Assembly: GCF_002900095.1 (NCBI RefSeq)
Contig: NZ_LLKN01000001.1
Span: 186,001-250,000 of the forward strand
Origin: Salegentibacter mishustinae
GTDB lineage: Bacteria; Bacteroidota; Bacteroidia; Flavobacteriales; Flavobacteriaceae
Reading direction: 5' to 3'
Length of the DNA: 64,000 bases
Shown: positions 18,101 to 26,849 of the stretch, in pieces
Layout of the letters: each line of letters opens with the position of its first letter
How positions within the stretch are numbered: the first letter of the stretch is position 1
Notes under the pieces: generated by a model
Seen by the model: only the letters and a program-made list of their open reading frames with translations
Databases searched by the model: none
What the model was told of the DNA's origin: nothing
Program-made: the position numbers and the translations under genes

Positions 18101-18613
18101 TAGCCTTGAAATGGTATTTACATTCTTATTTTTTAAATCTTCAGCAACAGATTTTTCTTCAACCAAATCGCGAGTTTCAGTATCTACCCGCTTCACCATA
18201 TCATTGATCATTCCCTGGAGCCCCATTTCACGACCATCGTCTGGCGAGTAAATTCTGGTTATTCCGTAGTCCATCAATTCTTTGATTTCTTCAGGAAGAA
18301 TTACTCCACCACCACCGCCAAAAATAGCGATATGACCGGCGTTTTTCTCCTGAAGCAGATCGTGCATATATTTAAAATACTCGGTGTGACCTCCCTGATA
18401 GGAAGTCATCGCGATAGCCTGCGCATCTTCCTGTATAGCGCAATTCACCACCTCGTCTACACTGCGGTCGTGACCAAGATGAATTACCTCAACTCCTGTA
18501 GACTGAATAATGCGGCGCATTATATTAATTGCTGCATCGTGCCCATCAAAAAGCGAAGCTGCGGTAACAATTCTTATTTTATTTTTAGGCGAATATGGCT
18601 TTTGTTGTTCCAT
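15158..18613 (-). CDS. icmF: fused isobutyryl-CoA mutase
   Basis: A 1151-aa adenosylcobalamin-dependent acyl-CoA mutase of the fused IcmF type, interconverting isobutyryl-CoA and n-butyryl-CoA (some act on other acyl-CoAs). The order is a B12-binding domain (about 10-145, with D-G-H at 23-25), a MeaB-like G-protein chaperone domain (P-loop G-T-G-G-S-G-K-S-S at 205-213, N-K-F-D later), and the substrate-binding TIM barrel to the end. The fused chaperone loads and protects the cofactor. Length and domain order match IcmF rather than methylmalonyl-CoA mutase. No B12 riboswitch is seen upstream. Confidence 0.93.
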   Translation of the reverse strand: MEQQKPYSPKNKIRIVTAASLFDGHDAAINIMRRIIQSTGVEVIHLGHDRSVDEVVNCAIQEDAQAIAMTSYQGGHTEYFKYMHDLLQEKNAGHIAIFGGGGGVILPEEIKELMDYGITRIYSPDDGREMGLQGMINDMVKRVDTETRDLVEEKSVAEDLKNKNVNTISRLISLAENKHDSFLKHFEPLREDTDKSEIPVLGITGTGGSGKSSLVDELVRRFLGDFPEKNIGIISVDPSKRKTGGALLGDRIRMNAINNKHVYMRSLATRQSNLALSKHVAEAVEVLKAAEFDLIILETSGIGQSDTEIMDHSDVALYVMTPEFGAATQLEKIDMLDFADLVAINKFDKRGAQDALRDVKKQYQRNHQLWHKDAEKLPVFGTIASQFNDPGMNTLYRQIMDKIAEKTKADLNSTFEISAEMSEKIFVIPPKRTRYLSEIAENNRSYDEKALNQAEVAQKLYGVFKTIESVSGLEMTNNQSKYLEKHGINQEEINEYAEDSQKDFLKLLFAEFDRVKMDLDPYNWEVIQSWQEKVNKYVEPVYSFKVRDKEIKIDTHTESLSHTQIPKVSLPKYKAWGDILKWCLQENVPGEFPYTAGLYPFKRQGEDPTRMFAGEGGPERTNRRFHYVSMGLPAKRLSTAFDSVTLYGNDPDERPDIYGKIGNSGVSICCLDDAKKLYSGFDLADAMTSVSMTINGPAPMLLGFFMNAAIDQQCEKYIKDNGLEDKVEAKYKELYDDRDLDRPVYRGELPEGNNGLGLMLLGLTGDQVLPAEVYEDIKEKTISVVRGTVQADILKEDQAQNTCIFSTEFALRLMGDVQEHFIKEKVRNFYSVSISGYHIAEAGANPITQLAFTLANGFTYVEYYLSRGMDINKFGPNLSFFFSNGIDPEYAVIGRVARKIWSKALKHKYGANPRAQMLKYHIQTSGRSLHAQEIDFNDIRTTLQALYAIYDNCNSLHTNAYDEAITTPTEASVRRAMAIQLIINKELGLAKNENPIQGSFIIEELTDLVEEAVLTEFDRITERGGVLGAMETMYQRGKIQEESLHYETLKHNGDYPIIGVNTFLSSTGSPTVTPGEVIRATEEEKQHQLKTLSTLHKAKEDSAEAALEKIKEASIKNENIFKELMEATKVCSLGQITQAMFEVGGQYRRNM

Positions 18614-18754
18614 TGCTAATTATTTCTGAAATTTGAACCTGCAATTTACGAAAATTGTAATTCTAAAGCTCCTACTGTGCTATTATTATAATTCTGAATT
18701 CTGCTATTTTGTATCTTCCCGAAATGCTTAATTTTAGACTCCTAAAGCTGTATT

Positions 18755-19606
18755 ATGTCAAAAATTACACTCCTTATTCATTGTCCCGATACTTCAGGAA
18801 TTATTGCCCACGTTACTTCATTCTTTTACAAAAGGCAGGGTAATATTATTTATATAGACCAATACGTAGATGTAGAGAATACCGTTTTTTTTATGCGGTT
18901 GGAATGTGAGTTCAATTCGCAAACCAGTATAAAAATTACTAAAGATGAATTTAGGGAAACGGTGGCTAAACAATACAAAATGTCCTGGCAAATGTATTCA
19001 GCCAGTGCAAAACCACGTATGGCCGTTTTTGTTTCTAAATATGATCATTGCCTTTATGATATTTTAAGCAGGTACAAATCTAACGAGCTAGAGGTAGATA
19101 TTCCTTTAATTATTAGTAACCATATAGATCTTGAACACGTAGCTCAAAGTTTTGGAATTCCTTTTTATCATATTCCGGTAACAGCCAGGAACAGAGAAAA
19201 AGCTGCTGAGAGCCAGCTTGCTTTACTGCAAAAAGAAAAAGTAGATTTTATTGTCCTGGCCAGGTATATGCAAATAATTCCAAAATCTTTAATAGCTGCC
19301 TTCCCCAATCGAATTATAAATATTCATCACTCATTTTTACCTGCCTTTGCAGGAGCGAAACCATATCATCTAGCCTATAAACGAGGTGTAAAAATAATTG
19401 GAGCGACCAGTCACTATGTTACTGAAGAACTTGACGCCGGCCCTATAATTGAACAGGATATTACTCGTATTTCTCACAGTCATTCAATTAAAGACCTTAT
19501 TTTAAAAGGTAGGGATTTAGAAAAAATTGTTTTAGCGAAGGGAATCAAATATCACATCGAGAGAAAAACTTTGGTTTTTAACAACAAAACTATAGTCTTC
19601 ATCTAA
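18755..19606 (+). CDS. purU: formyltetrahydrofolate deformylase
   Basis: A 283-aa enzyme that hydrolyses 10-formyl-THF to formate and THF, balancing the one-carbon pool. An N-terminal ACT domain (about 5-80) precedes a formyltransferase-like catalytic domain. The latter has I-N-I-H-H-S-F-L-P-A-F and the downstream G-A-T-S-H-Y-V-T-E-E-L-D-A-G-P-I-I segment, which hold the catalytic Asn/His/Asp. Length is standard. It is divergent from icmF. An alternative, phosphoribosylglycinamide formyltransferase, is excluded by the ACT domain. Confidence 0.94.
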   Translation: MSKITLLIHCPDTSGIIAHVTSFFYKRQGNIIYIDQYVDVENTVFFMRLECEFNSQTSIKITKDEFRETVAKQYKMSWQMYSASAKPRMAVFVSKYDHCLYDILSRYKSNELEVDIPLIISNHIDLEHVAQSFGIPFYHIPVTARNREKAAESQLALLQKEKVDFIVLARYMQIIPKSLIAAFPNRIINIHHSFLPAFAGAKPYHLAYKRGVKIIGATSHYVTEELDAGPIIEQDITRISHSHSIKDLILKGRDLEKIVLAKGIKYHIERKTLVFNNKTIVFI

Positions 19607-19646
19607 CAAGTATTTTCGCGGTCAAATCAGCTTAAAACAAAAATGA

Positions 19647-19654
19647 TACATTTG
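19647..19654 (+). promoter_or_regulatory. -7 promoter box ahead of the DUF4197 gene
   Basis: TACATTTG fits TAnnTTTG and lies 16 bases before the ATG. No clear TTTG -33 element is present, so this is a partial match. Confidence 0.4.
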
Positions 19655-19669
19655 TAAAAAAGCTACGTT

Positions 19670-20377
19670 ATGAAAAAATTATGTCTTGTCCTTAGTATTT
19701 TCTTATTTACATCCTGTGCTGAACTTCAGGAAATCGCCAGTCAATATCCGCAAGTTGGCGTTAGCAATACCGAAATAGCTTCAGGTTTACGCCAGGCGTT
19801 AGATATGGGGATTGAAAAGCAGGTAACTAAACTTACCGAAGAGAATGGGTTCTACAGCAATGAGTTGGTTAGGATAACCTTGCCTCCAGAATTACAAAAA
19901 GTAGATAAAACCCTACGAGATGTTGGTTTAGATGCTTTAGCCGATGAAGGCTTAAAAGTATTGAACAGAGCTGCGGAAGAAGCAGTTAAAGAAGCTACGC
20001 CAATTTTTGTAAATGCCGTACAAGAGATCACCTTTAATGATGCCAGAAATATTTTATTAGGCCAGGATAATGCCGCCACTTTATATCTTACCGCTAAAAC
20101 CGAAGAACCACTTTACAGCAAATTTAATCCTGTAGTGACCAATTCACTCGAAAAAGTTCGTGCCACGCAAGTTTGGAGCAATATTATTAATCGATACAAT
20201 AGCCTGCCTCTTACCAGCAATGTAAATCCAGACCTTGCAGATTATGTTACCAACCAGGCACTTGAAGGAGTTTACACCATGATCGCGGTTGAAGAAAAAG
20301 AGATAAGGGAAAAAGTTTCAGCAAGAACTACTAATCTTTTACAACGAGTTTTCGCCTTACAGGACAGTCAATATTAG
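19670..20377 (+). CDS. DUF4197 lipoprotein
   Basis: A 235-aa lipoprotein: signal with lipobox F-T-S-C at residue 16, then a DUF4197 domain spanning nearly the whole mature protein. Typical features are I-A-S-G-L-R-Q-A-L-D-M-G at its start, V-R-I-T-L-P-P-E-L-Q-K-V, A-R-N-I-L-L-G-Q-D-N-A-A-T, and the ending V-F-x-x-x-D. The protein is probably all-helical and periplasmic. Family function is unknown. It appears to be monocistronic. Confidence 0.88.
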   Translation: MKKLCLVLSIFLFTSCAELQEIASQYPQVGVSNTEIASGLRQALDMGIEKQVTKLTEENGFYSNELVRITLPPELQKVDKTLRDVGLDALADEGLKVLNRAAEEAVKEATPIFVNAVQEITFNDARNILLGQDNAATLYLTAKTEEPLYSKFNPVVTNSLEKVRATQVWSNIINRYNSLPLTSNVNPDLADYVTNQALEGVYTMIAVEEKEIREKVSARTTNLLQRVFALQDSQY

Positions 20378-20518
20378 GATGAATGATGTATGCTAAAAAA
20401 TTAGTGAAATCTTCTTGAGAATTCATTTGTCTAATTTTTTTAACATATTATCGAATCAGCTAAATTATTTTACACTAAGATTAACTCAGACTTAGCAATC
20501 CTTTGCGGTTGTGCGCCT

Positions 20519-20526
20519 TATATTTG
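20519..20526 (+). promoter_or_regulatory. -7 promoter box supporting the short Lacal_2735 start
   Basis: TATATTTG matches TAnnTTTG. Transcription from it would begin near 20533, downstream of the possible start at 20503 but upstream of the ATG at 20548. Confidence 0.5.
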
Positions 20527-20547
20527 TACAAAGAAGAAAACAGTTTT

Positions 20548-20730
20548 ATGTTCAAAATCTTTGAGACAAAATCTACAGAAGAATGCCTTTGTGATAAGTA
20601 CACCCATCTTATGCACAAATCTTATAAATTGGCTCTTACCGATAAAGAGGAAAGTGACCGATTGAATGAGAGAGCACAAAAAATTCTTGATGAGCTTAGA
20701 AGAATGAAGTACGATAAAATAGATTATTAA
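20548..20730 (+). CDS. Lacal_2735-family small protein
   Basis: A 60-aa cytoplasmic protein of the Lacal_2735 family, a small Bacteroidetes group named after a Lacinutrix protein. It is charged and helical: K-Y-x-H-L-M-x-K-S-Y-K-L-A, D-R-L-N-E-R-A-Q-K-I-L-D-E-L. The ATG at 20548 is chosen because it matches the family N-terminus and lies after a -7 box. Function is unknown. Its stop overlaps the convergent BtuF-like gene by four bases. Confidence 0.75.
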   Translation: MFKIFETKSTEECLCDKYTHLMHKSYKLALTDKEESDRLNERAQKILDELRRMKYDKIDY

Positions 20731-21500
20731 TCGCGAAGCGTTTTAAAATAGTCTATTGCTTCTACCAATCGCGATCCATACCAACTAAAATACTCACCAT
20801 CTACCAGTTTAATTTCAACATTTAAAGTTGAAAAATATTCTTTATGCTTTTCCTTAAAAGGAAATGGTTCAGACGAAAGCAAGATTAAATCAGGATTTTT
20901 ATCCTTTAATACTTCAAGAGTGGTTTCTGGATATCTTGCTTCCCTGAAGATATTTTCAAACTTATTCAGTTTTAAAAGTTCATCTATAAAAGTGTCTTTC
21001 CCAGCAACCATTAAAGGTTTTTTCCAAATAAAATACGCTACTTTTCTAATCGGTTTATTCTGAATTTGTTTCTGAAGAACACCAATCTTATCTCTAATAG
21101 AATTCACCATTGTCCCCACCAAAGCTTTTTTTTGAAAGATTTCACCGTATTGATGCATCAAATCAAAAGCATCTTCAATTTTCACAATATCTGAAACGTG
21201 TACGGGAGCAATTTCTTCAAGCTCCGCTACCATCTCTTGAGTGTTCTCCTCTTTATTACAGAGAATAATATCAGGATCCAGTGCTTTTATTTTTTCCAGC
21301 TTTACTTGTTTTGTGCCACCAACAATGGTTTTGTTCTTCCTAAGATGTTTAGGATGAACGCAGAATTTAGTAATACCCAAAATATTTTCTTCAAGTCCCA
21401 GATCAACAAGAAGTTCGGTTTGACTGGGCACTAAAGAGATAATTCGCCTGGGAATGTTTGGAAGAGAAATCTTTCTTTGTAATTGATCTATCACTTCCAT
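20727..21500 (-). CDS. BtuF-like substrate-binding protein without signal peptide
   Basis: A 257-aa helical-backbone binding protein of the BtuF/FhuD type: R-R-I-I-S-L-V-P-S-Q-T-E-L-L near the start, and E-x-I-x-A-L-D-P-D-I-I-L-C-N in the first lobe. Family members bind vitamin B12, siderophores or haem outside the cell, but no signal peptide or lipobox is present at the start used here. No earlier export signal is visible. No permease or ATPase is adjacent. B12 salvage would fit the nearby B12-dependent IcmF, but ligand specificity is inference. It lies nine bases downstream of pyrF, so an operon is likely. Confidence 0.78.
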   Translation of the reverse strand: MEVIDQLQRKISLPNIPRRIISLVPSQTELLVDLGLEENILGITKFCVHPKHLRKNKTIVGGTKQVKLEKIKALDPDIILCNKEENTQEMVAELEEIAPVHVSDIVKIEDAFDLMHQYGEIFQKKALVGTMVNSIRDKIGVLQKQIQNKPIRKVAYFIWKKPLMVAGKDTFIDELLKLNKFENIFREARYPETTLEVLKDKNPDLILLSSEPFPFKEKHKEYFSTLNVEIKLVDGEYFSWYGSRLVEAIDYFKTLRD

Positions 21501-21509
21501 GTTAGAATT

Positions 21510-22328
21510 TTAAAGTTTACTCAACTCTTCTGCCATTTGTTGCTGAAGTACTTCAGCTTTGGCTCCGGCAATTTCAGCAAAATTTGAAGATTCTGAAGCG
21601 TAAATAATCTTTCGAGAAGAATTCACCAGTAATCCCACATTTTTTGTCATTCCGTATTTACATACGTCTTCCAGTTTTCCGCCCTGCGCGCCAACACCTG
21701 GAACCAAAATAAAGTTTTCAGGAATTATTTCTCGTATTTCTTTTAAGTATTCAGCTTTAGTAGCGCCCACCACATACATTAACCTCTCGGAATTCTTCCA
21801 TGTTTTAGAAGTTTTCAACACCTTTTTGTAAAGCTCTTCTCCGTCAATTTGCTGCGTTTGAAAATCGAAAGCGCCCTCATTAGAAGTCAAGGCCAATAAA
21901 ATTGCCTGCCTATTTTCAAACTCCAGAAATGGCTCTACTGAATCTTTCCCCATATAAGGCGCTACAGTTACCGAATCAAATCCAAGATCCTGAAGAAAAG
22001 TTTTGGCGTACATCCTGGAAGTATTTCCTATATCACCGCGTTTAGCATCAGCGATAGTATAGATTTCAGGATATTCGTGGTGAAGATAATTTATCGTCTT
22101 TTCTAAAGCCTGCCAGCCTTCTACACCGTTAGCTTCATAAAAAGCGATATTCGGCTTATAAGCAACGCAAAATTTATGGGTAGCGTCTATAATCGCTTTA
22201 TTGAATTCAAAAATAGGATCGTCTTCAGATAATAAATAGGTAGGGATCCTGTCTATATCTACATCTAGTCCCACACATAAAAACGATTTCTTTTTAAAGA
22301 TCTGTTCAGTTAATTCTTGCGGGGACAT
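21510..22328 (-). CDS. pyrF: orotidine 5'-phosphate decarboxylase
   Basis: A 272-aa subfamily-2 OMP decarboxylase, last step of UMP synthesis. Visible marks are F-L-C-V-G-L-D-V-D near the N-terminus, the catalytic [11 protein letters not shown] segment with its Lys/Asp pair, and the phosphate-binding V-P-G-V-G-A-Q-G-G region. Length fits the longer subfamily (PyrF-2). It lies downstream of prfA (132-base gap with terminators), so it probably has its own promoter. Confidence 0.95.
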   Translation of the reverse strand: MSPQELTEQIFKKKSFLCVGLDVDIDRIPTYLLSEDDPIFEFNKAIIDATHKFCVAYKPNIAFYEANGVEGWQALEKTINYLHHEYPEIYTIADAKRGDIGNTSRMYAKTFLQDLGFDSVTVAPYMGKDSVEPFLEFENRQAILLALTSNEGAFDFQTQQIDGEELYKKVLKTSKTWKNSERLMYVVGATKAEYLKEIREIIPENFILVPGVGAQGGKLEDVCKYGMTKNVGLLVNSSRKIIYASESSNFAEIAGAKAEVLQQQMAEELSKL

Positions 22329-22375
22329 AGGTTAGTTTTTTTGTAATTAATATGGTTTAAAATATAAAAAGAAAA

Positions 22376-22455
22376 TTCCGCTTTCGCGGAAAGTAATTCT
22401 TAAAATAAAGTATTTGTCATACTTAAAAAAAGAGACCTCCGCCTTAGCGGAGGTG
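22376..22455 (-). terminator. tandem terminators between prfA and pyrF
   Basis: On the minus strand a stem ACCTCCGC / GCGGAGGT (22435-22454) is followed by a T-run just after prfA. A second stem TTCCGC / GCGGAA (22376-22391) is followed by T-rich sequence. They should insulate prfA from pyrF. Confidence 0.8.
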
Positions 22456-22460
22456 ACAGT

Positions 22461-23537
22461 TTAAAATATATCTGAATTTTCTTTAAGCTTCTCTGTATTT
22501 TCTACAAATCGCAATTCGTCCAGTATTTTCTGGATATCCCCATTTATGATATTTGAAAGATCATAAAGGGTAAGATTTATACGGTGATCTGTAACTCTTC
22601 CTTGGGAATAATTATAGGTTCTAATTTTCGCACTACGGTCACCACTGGAAACCATAGAGTTTCTTTTGGCGGCATCGGCTTCCTGTTTTTTAGCAAGTTC
22701 CATCTCGTATAAACGGGAACGTAATACTCTAAAAGCCTTCTCCTTGTTCTTATGCTGTGATTTTTGATCCTGGCACTGTGCCACCAAACCTGTTGGTTCG
22801 TGAGTTAAACGCACGGCAGAATAGGTTGTGTTTACTGATTGCCCACCGGGACCGGAAGAACAGAAATAATCTATTCTTACTTCTTTTGGATCTATCTCTA
22901 CATCAAATTCTTCAGCTTCAGGTAACACCATTACGGTAGCGGCCGAAGTATGCACACGACCCTGGGTTTCAGTTTGCGGAACACGTTGCACGCGGTGTAC
23001 ACCGGCTTCAAACTTCATTGTTCCATAAACATCTTCACCGGTAACTTCAAAGATCATTTCTTTAAATCCGCCACTTGTACCTTCACTATAATCTACAATA
23101 TTATGCTTCCAACCTTTGCTTTCAACATATTTAGTATACATTCTATAAAGATCTCCGGCAAAAATACTGGCCTCATCACCACCGGTACCGGCTCTAATTT
23201 CAATTACTACGTTTTTGGCATCGTCTGGATCTTTAGGAACCAGCATCATTCTTATCTTCTCTTCCAGCTGCGGCACTTCCTTTTCGGCCTCTTCCAACTG
23301 CATTTTGGCCATTTCGGTCATCTCCGCATCACTGCCATCGGCAATAATTTCCTTAGCTTCTTCAATATTGTTGGTAAGCTCCAAATATTTCTCGCGCTCA
23401 TCCATTAAAGCCCTAAGGTCTTTATATTCTTTATTTAGTTCTATATATCGCTTTTGATCTGCTATCACATCGGGCTGAATAATTAAATCATTCACCTCAT
23501 CAAAACGCTGCTTTACTATATTAAGCTTCTCGATCAT
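22461..23537 (-). CDS. prfA: peptide chain release factor 1
   Basis: A 358-aa class I release factor recognising UAA and UAG. It shows the codon-recognition PxT tripeptide (P-Q-T in [10 protein letters not shown]) and the peptidyl-tRNA hydrolysis motif G-G-Q ([11 protein letters not shown]). The N-terminal helical domain is full length, as in RF1 and unlike the stop-codon-independent rescue factors. No frameshift is present, as expected for RF1 rather than RF2. Confidence 0.96.
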   Translation of the reverse strand: MIEKLNIVKQRFDEVNDLIIQPDVIADQKRYIELNKEYKDLRALMDEREKYLELTNNIEEAKEIIADGSDAEMTEMAKMQLEEAEKEVPQLEEKIRMMLVPKDPDDAKNVVIEIRAGTGGDEASIFAGDLYRMYTKYVESKGWKHNIVDYSEGTSGGFKEMIFEVTGEDVYGTMKFEAGVHRVQRVPQTETQGRVHTSAATVMVLPEAEEFDVEIDPKEVRIDYFCSSGPGGQSVNTTYSAVRLTHEPTGLVAQCQDQKSQHKNKEKAFRVLRSRLYEMELAKKQEADAAKRNSMVSSGDRSAKIRTYNYSQGRVTDHRINLTLYDLSNIINGDIQKILDELRFVENTEKLKENSDIF

Positions 23538-23636
23538 ATAATCACTCTGATTTTTAGGAACACAAATTTACGATAAATTGATTGATTTATAAGATTGAAA
23601 AAAGAATTGTAAATTGAAATCCTCCAAGAGGACTAA

Positions 23637-23924
23637 ATGATAAGCAAAACCAGAGCGATCTTATATTTTTACCGGCAATTTATTTTGGGGTCTATTTTAT
23701 TGAATTTCTTTTTCCTGCTTTTCGGAAATCCTGTAGTATTTATCGTGCTATTCAAACTCTTTCTTGGTGCCCTGATATTCTATTTATATAAAACTTCTTA
23801 TAAACATCAGCTTTACTTTTACCAAAACCTTTCGCTAAGCACAGTAAAGCTTTTTTCCTTCGCCTTTCTCCTGGATTTTATTTTCATCATACTTTCTGCT
23901 GAAATTTATTCTCTAATATTATGA
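23637..23924 (+). CDS. small membrane protein, partner of an ABC ATPase
   Basis: A 95-aa protein with three predicted membrane helices (about 15-32, 34-50 and 70-92) joined by short basic/aromatic loops. It overlaps the following ABC ATPase gene by four bases (ATGA), a strong sign of coupled translation. No known family is recognised. It is too small to be a standard ABC permease alone but could oligomerise with the ATPase. Confidence 0.62.
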   Translation: MISKTRAILYFYRQFILGSILLNFFFLLFGNPVVFIVLFKLFLGALIFYLYKTSYKHQLYFYQNLSLSTVKLFSFAFLLDFIFIILSAEIYSLIL

Positions 23925-24583
23925 TCTTCGAAATTGATAACGTTGAGCTTTATTTTGCCGAAAAACAAATCCTGAACGGGGTTTACCTAAAAGCTGAAAC
24001 AGGAAAGCTAACCGGCATACTGGGAGCTAATGGTTGTGGAAAAAGTAGTTTGCTCAATATTTTCTTCGGAAGTTTACAACCTCGGCACAAACTAATTAGG
24101 ATTGATAAAAAACCTTATCTAAAGCCACTTTTTAAATACGGAATCGTAATATACTTACCACAGGAAAATTTTATTCCGCCAAAAATGAAACTTGAAACCT
24201 GCTTTCAACTTTTTAAGGTAGATATTACAGAATTTTTACAGGTTTTCCCTGAATTTAAAACCTACAAAAGAGCTAAAATGCGTGAACTTTCGGGAGGACA
24301 ACGGCGTGTTATAGAAATTTACATCTGCTTAAATAGTAGAGCTAAACTTATTCTTTTAGATGAGCCTTTTTCACATCTTTCTCCACTTTATATTGAAAAA
24401 ATTAAAAACTTAATTCAGGAATTAAAAAAAGAAAAAGCAATAATTCTTACCGATCATATGTACCGGCATATTTTAGATACCAGCGACGAGCTTTACCTGC
24501 TAAAAAATGGCAGTACCAAATTGATTAGCCAAACTAGCGAGTTAGAAGATTACAATTATCTTAAAGCAGGAACACTGTATTGA
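23921..24583 (+). CDS. ABC transporter ATP-binding protein
   Basis: A 220-aa single-domain ABC ATPase. Walker A is G-A-N-G-C-G-K-S-S, the signature is L-S-G-G-Q-R-R, and Walker B is L-I-L-L-D-E-P, with an H-loop His in L-T-D-H-M. All catalytic elements are intact. It is encoded right after a three-helix membrane protein, with overlapping stop and start codons. No substrate-binding protein is nearby. Transport direction and substrate cannot be assigned. Confidence 0.85.
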   Translation: MIFEIDNVELYFAEKQILNGVYLKAETGKLTGILGANGCGKSSLLNIFFGSLQPRHKLIRIDKKPYLKPLFKYGIVIYLPQENFIPPKMKLETCFQLFKVDITEFLQVFPEFKTYKRAKMRELSGGQRRVIEIYICLNSRAKLILLDEPFSHLSPLYIEKIKNLIQELKKEKAIILTDHMYRHILDTSDELYLLKNGSTKLISQTSELEDYNYLKAGTLY

Positions 24584-24624
24584 ATTCAATTCATCTAAGA
24601 CAACTACTCAAGTAAAACTTGAGC

Positions 24625-25347
24625 TTAAACCTCTCTTTGCTCCAAATTATTGTTGTTAGAATCTTCTATAGGTTTTATCCAAAAGAGAAGTAGCAAGCCT
24701 AAAGCGAGAATATGGAAAAACCTATCTGGGTAGTAAAATACCGGTACATCCAGGTAGATTGCAATAAAAAAATTAAAATCAGAAAAGGCCAGAAAAAGTG
24801 CAGCCAGTAAAAAATAAAAACTTCTTTTATTGCTCACTATATTATTATATGTAAATGCAACACCAACTAATAATATGGTCAATAGCGTGAGCGCTAAATA
24901 TACGGGATAGAAATAATCGTAAATAAAAGCTTCAGGAACCATAGCTAGCAATTTAAATAATAAATAAATATTAATAGCCACCACGGCAATTCCCAGCATC
25001 AATTCAAAAAACTTAAATTTTACAGAACGAATCTTAGGAAAGACAATAAAAATTAATAAAGAGAAAATGAGCGACCTGGCGAGAAATGTTATAAAATTAA
25101 AAACCTGAATTTCATAATACACTAACGAGATGTCGCAAAGTAAATAGGACACTAAAACATAGTCCATTTTAGACTTGAAAATTCCGGAGGAAAAACTCCA
25201 TATTACAAAATAAAGGGAACTTGCTACTCTAAACCATCTACTAATTTCTTCACCTAAAAAATAGATACTGAGTAGATTAATAACAACCCAGAATACTGTA
25301 GATATAATTATAAATTGAGAGCTATAGAGATTCCGTGTTTTCGCCAA
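24625..25347 (-). CDS. multi-helix membrane protein, YhhN-like
   Basis: A 240-aa integral membrane protein with about seven or eight hydrophobic helices across its length and short loops. The pattern, including F-L-A-F-S-D-F-N-F-F and a final helix ending L-L-F-W, recalls the YhhN/lysoplasmalogenase (TMEM86) family, but similarity by eye is partial. If correct it would act on lysoplasmalogens. Treat as a hypothetical membrane protein. Confidence 0.5.
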   Translation of the reverse strand: MAKTRNLYSSQFIIISTVFWVVINLLSIYFLGEEISRWFRVASSLYFVIWSFSSGIFKSKMDYVLVSYLLCDISLVYYEIQVFNFITFLARSLIFSLLIFIVFPKIRSVKFKFFELMLGIAVVAINIYLLFKLLAMVPEAFIYDYFYPVYLALTLLTILLVGVAFTYNNIVSNKRSFYFLLAALFLAFSDFNFFIAIYLDVPVFYYPDRFFHILALGLLLLFWIKPIEDSNNNNLEQREV

Positions 25348-25547
25348 AAGGATATATTTTTAAAGTTTAAGAAGCACAAATATTTTTTTAAAATATTTGA
25401 AAATCAACTAAATAATCCGGTTTTAAGCCCCAACGCCCGAAATAAGTTTAATTCAAAGAAAGACGGATTATAATTTCCGTGTCACAAAAAGTAAGCCATA
25501 AGTCTGTTTGAAATTTAAGCTCGAATAGTGAGAATTACAAACAGAAG

Positions 25548-26726
25548 TTAATATTGAAACTCCCCGAACTCACTTTTTATTGTGAGTTTCTTTTCTACTG
25601 AAGCTTCCACCCTACCCACAATTTGCGCGTCTACGTTAAAAGATTTGGAAATCGCAATAACCTCATCAGCAATCTCAGGATTTACATAAAGCTCCATTCG
25701 ATGTCCCATATTAAAAACCTGGTACATTTCTTTCCAATCGGTTTTACTTTCCTGCTGAATAAGTTTGAAAAGCGGCGGCACATCAAACATATTGTCTTTT
25801 ACAATATGCAAATTATCTATAAAATGAAGAATTTTGGTTTGTGCACCCCCACTGCAATGCACCATCCCATTAATTTCTTTATTTCCTAATTTAGAAAGTA
25901 TCTTCTTAATAATTGGCGCGTAAGTTCGGGTTGGCGAAAGCACTAATTTCCCCGCATCTAATGGTGAATTTTCAACCTTATCGGTTAAAGATTTATTACC
26001 GGAATAGATCAAGTCTTCAGGAATATCGTTGTCAAAACTTTCGGGATACTTTTCGGCTAAGATCTTAGAAAAAACATCGTGCCGCGCAGAGGTAAGTCCG
26101 TTACTACCCATTCCGCCGTTATATTCCTTTTCGTAAGAAGCCTGCCCTGCAGAAGATAAACCAACAATTACATTCCCGGGTTTAATATTTGCATTATCAA
26201 TTACCTCAGCTTTATTCATCCTGGCGGTTACGGTAGAATCTACAATAATAGTTCTCACCAAGTCACCAACATCGGCAGTTTCACCACCGGTAGAATGAAT
26301 TTCAACACCAAATTCTTTTAATTCAGCAATCAACTCTTCAGTACCATTTATTATAGCTGAAATCACCTCCCCGGGGATTTTATTTTTGTTGCGACCAATG
26401 GTTGAAGAAAGCATAATATTATCTATAGCGCCCACACAAAGCAGGTCGTCTATATTCATAATCAAAGCATCCTGGGCAATTCCTTTCCAAACCGAAAAAT
26501 CTCCGGTTTCTTTCCAATACATATAAGCAAGGGAAGATTTAGTTCCGGCGCCATCGGCGTGCATAATTAAGCAATGCTCGTTGCTCCCGGTAAGATAATC
26601 GGGCACGATTTTACAAAATGCTTTAGGAAATAACCCTTTATCTACATTTTTAATGGCATTGTGCACATCTTCTTTTCCGGCTGAAACTCCACGCTGGGCG
26701 TATCTTTTGCTTACTTCCTGACTCAT
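25548..26726 (-). CDS. purM: phosphoribosylformylglycinamidine cyclo-ligase
   Basis: A 392-aa AIR synthetase performing step five of purine synthesis (FGAM to AIR, ATP-dependent). Family segments are H-A-D-G-A-G-T-K-S near residue 55, D-A-L-I-M-N-I-D-D-L-L-C-V-G-A, G-G-E-T-A-D-V-G-D, and G-L-S-S-A-G. It is about 45 residues longer than the E. coli enzyme, as in many Bacteroidetes copies. It is not clustered with other pur genes. Confidence 0.93.
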   Translation of the reverse strand: MSQEVSKRYAQRGVSAGKEDVHNAIKNVDKGLFPKAFCKIVPDYLTGSNEHCLIMHADGAGTKSSLAYMYWKETGDFSVWKGIAQDALIMNIDDLLCVGAIDNIMLSSTIGRNKNKIPGEVISAIINGTEELIAELKEFGVEIHSTGGETADVGDLVRTIIVDSTVTARMNKAEVIDNANIKPGNVIVGLSSAGQASYEKEYNGGMGSNGLTSARHDVFSKILAEKYPESFDNDIPEDLIYSGNKSLTDKVENSPLDAGKLVLSPTRTYAPIIKKILSKLGNKEINGMVHCSGGAQTKILHFIDNLHIVKDNMFDVPPLFKLIQQESKTDWKEMYQVFNMGHRMELYVNPEIADEVIAISKSFNVDAQIVGRVEASVEKKLTIKSEFGEFQY

Positions 26727-26782
26727 AATTCCTGAATTAAAACCCCAAAGATAAACAGATTAGATTAGTCACTGAAGTATTA

Positions 26783-26824
26783 TAAAATAAAAAAGCGATA
26801 GCAAATAATCCGCTACCGCTTTTC
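26783..26824 (-). terminator. terminator of the csg operon
   Basis: On the minus strand AGCGGTAGC pairs with GCTATCGCT (arms at 26794-26802 and 26812-26820, one wobble), followed by a T-run. It lies 30 bases after the last gene of the curli operon. Confidence 0.8.
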
Positions 26825-26849
26825 AGCCTAAATTATAAAAACATTTTTT

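Noticed and set aside
17835-18251. 138-codon frame antisense to icmF
   Set aside because: It lies inside the conserved G-protein domain of icmF; Ser/Pro-rich shadow translation.
18614-18754. Cobalamin riboswitch before icmF
   Set aside because: The 141-base gap is too short for the element together with purU control, and no B12-box-like sequence was recognised.
22950-23408. 152-codon frame antisense to prfA
   Set aside because: Phe/His-rich shadow of a conserved gene; no start or domain evidence.
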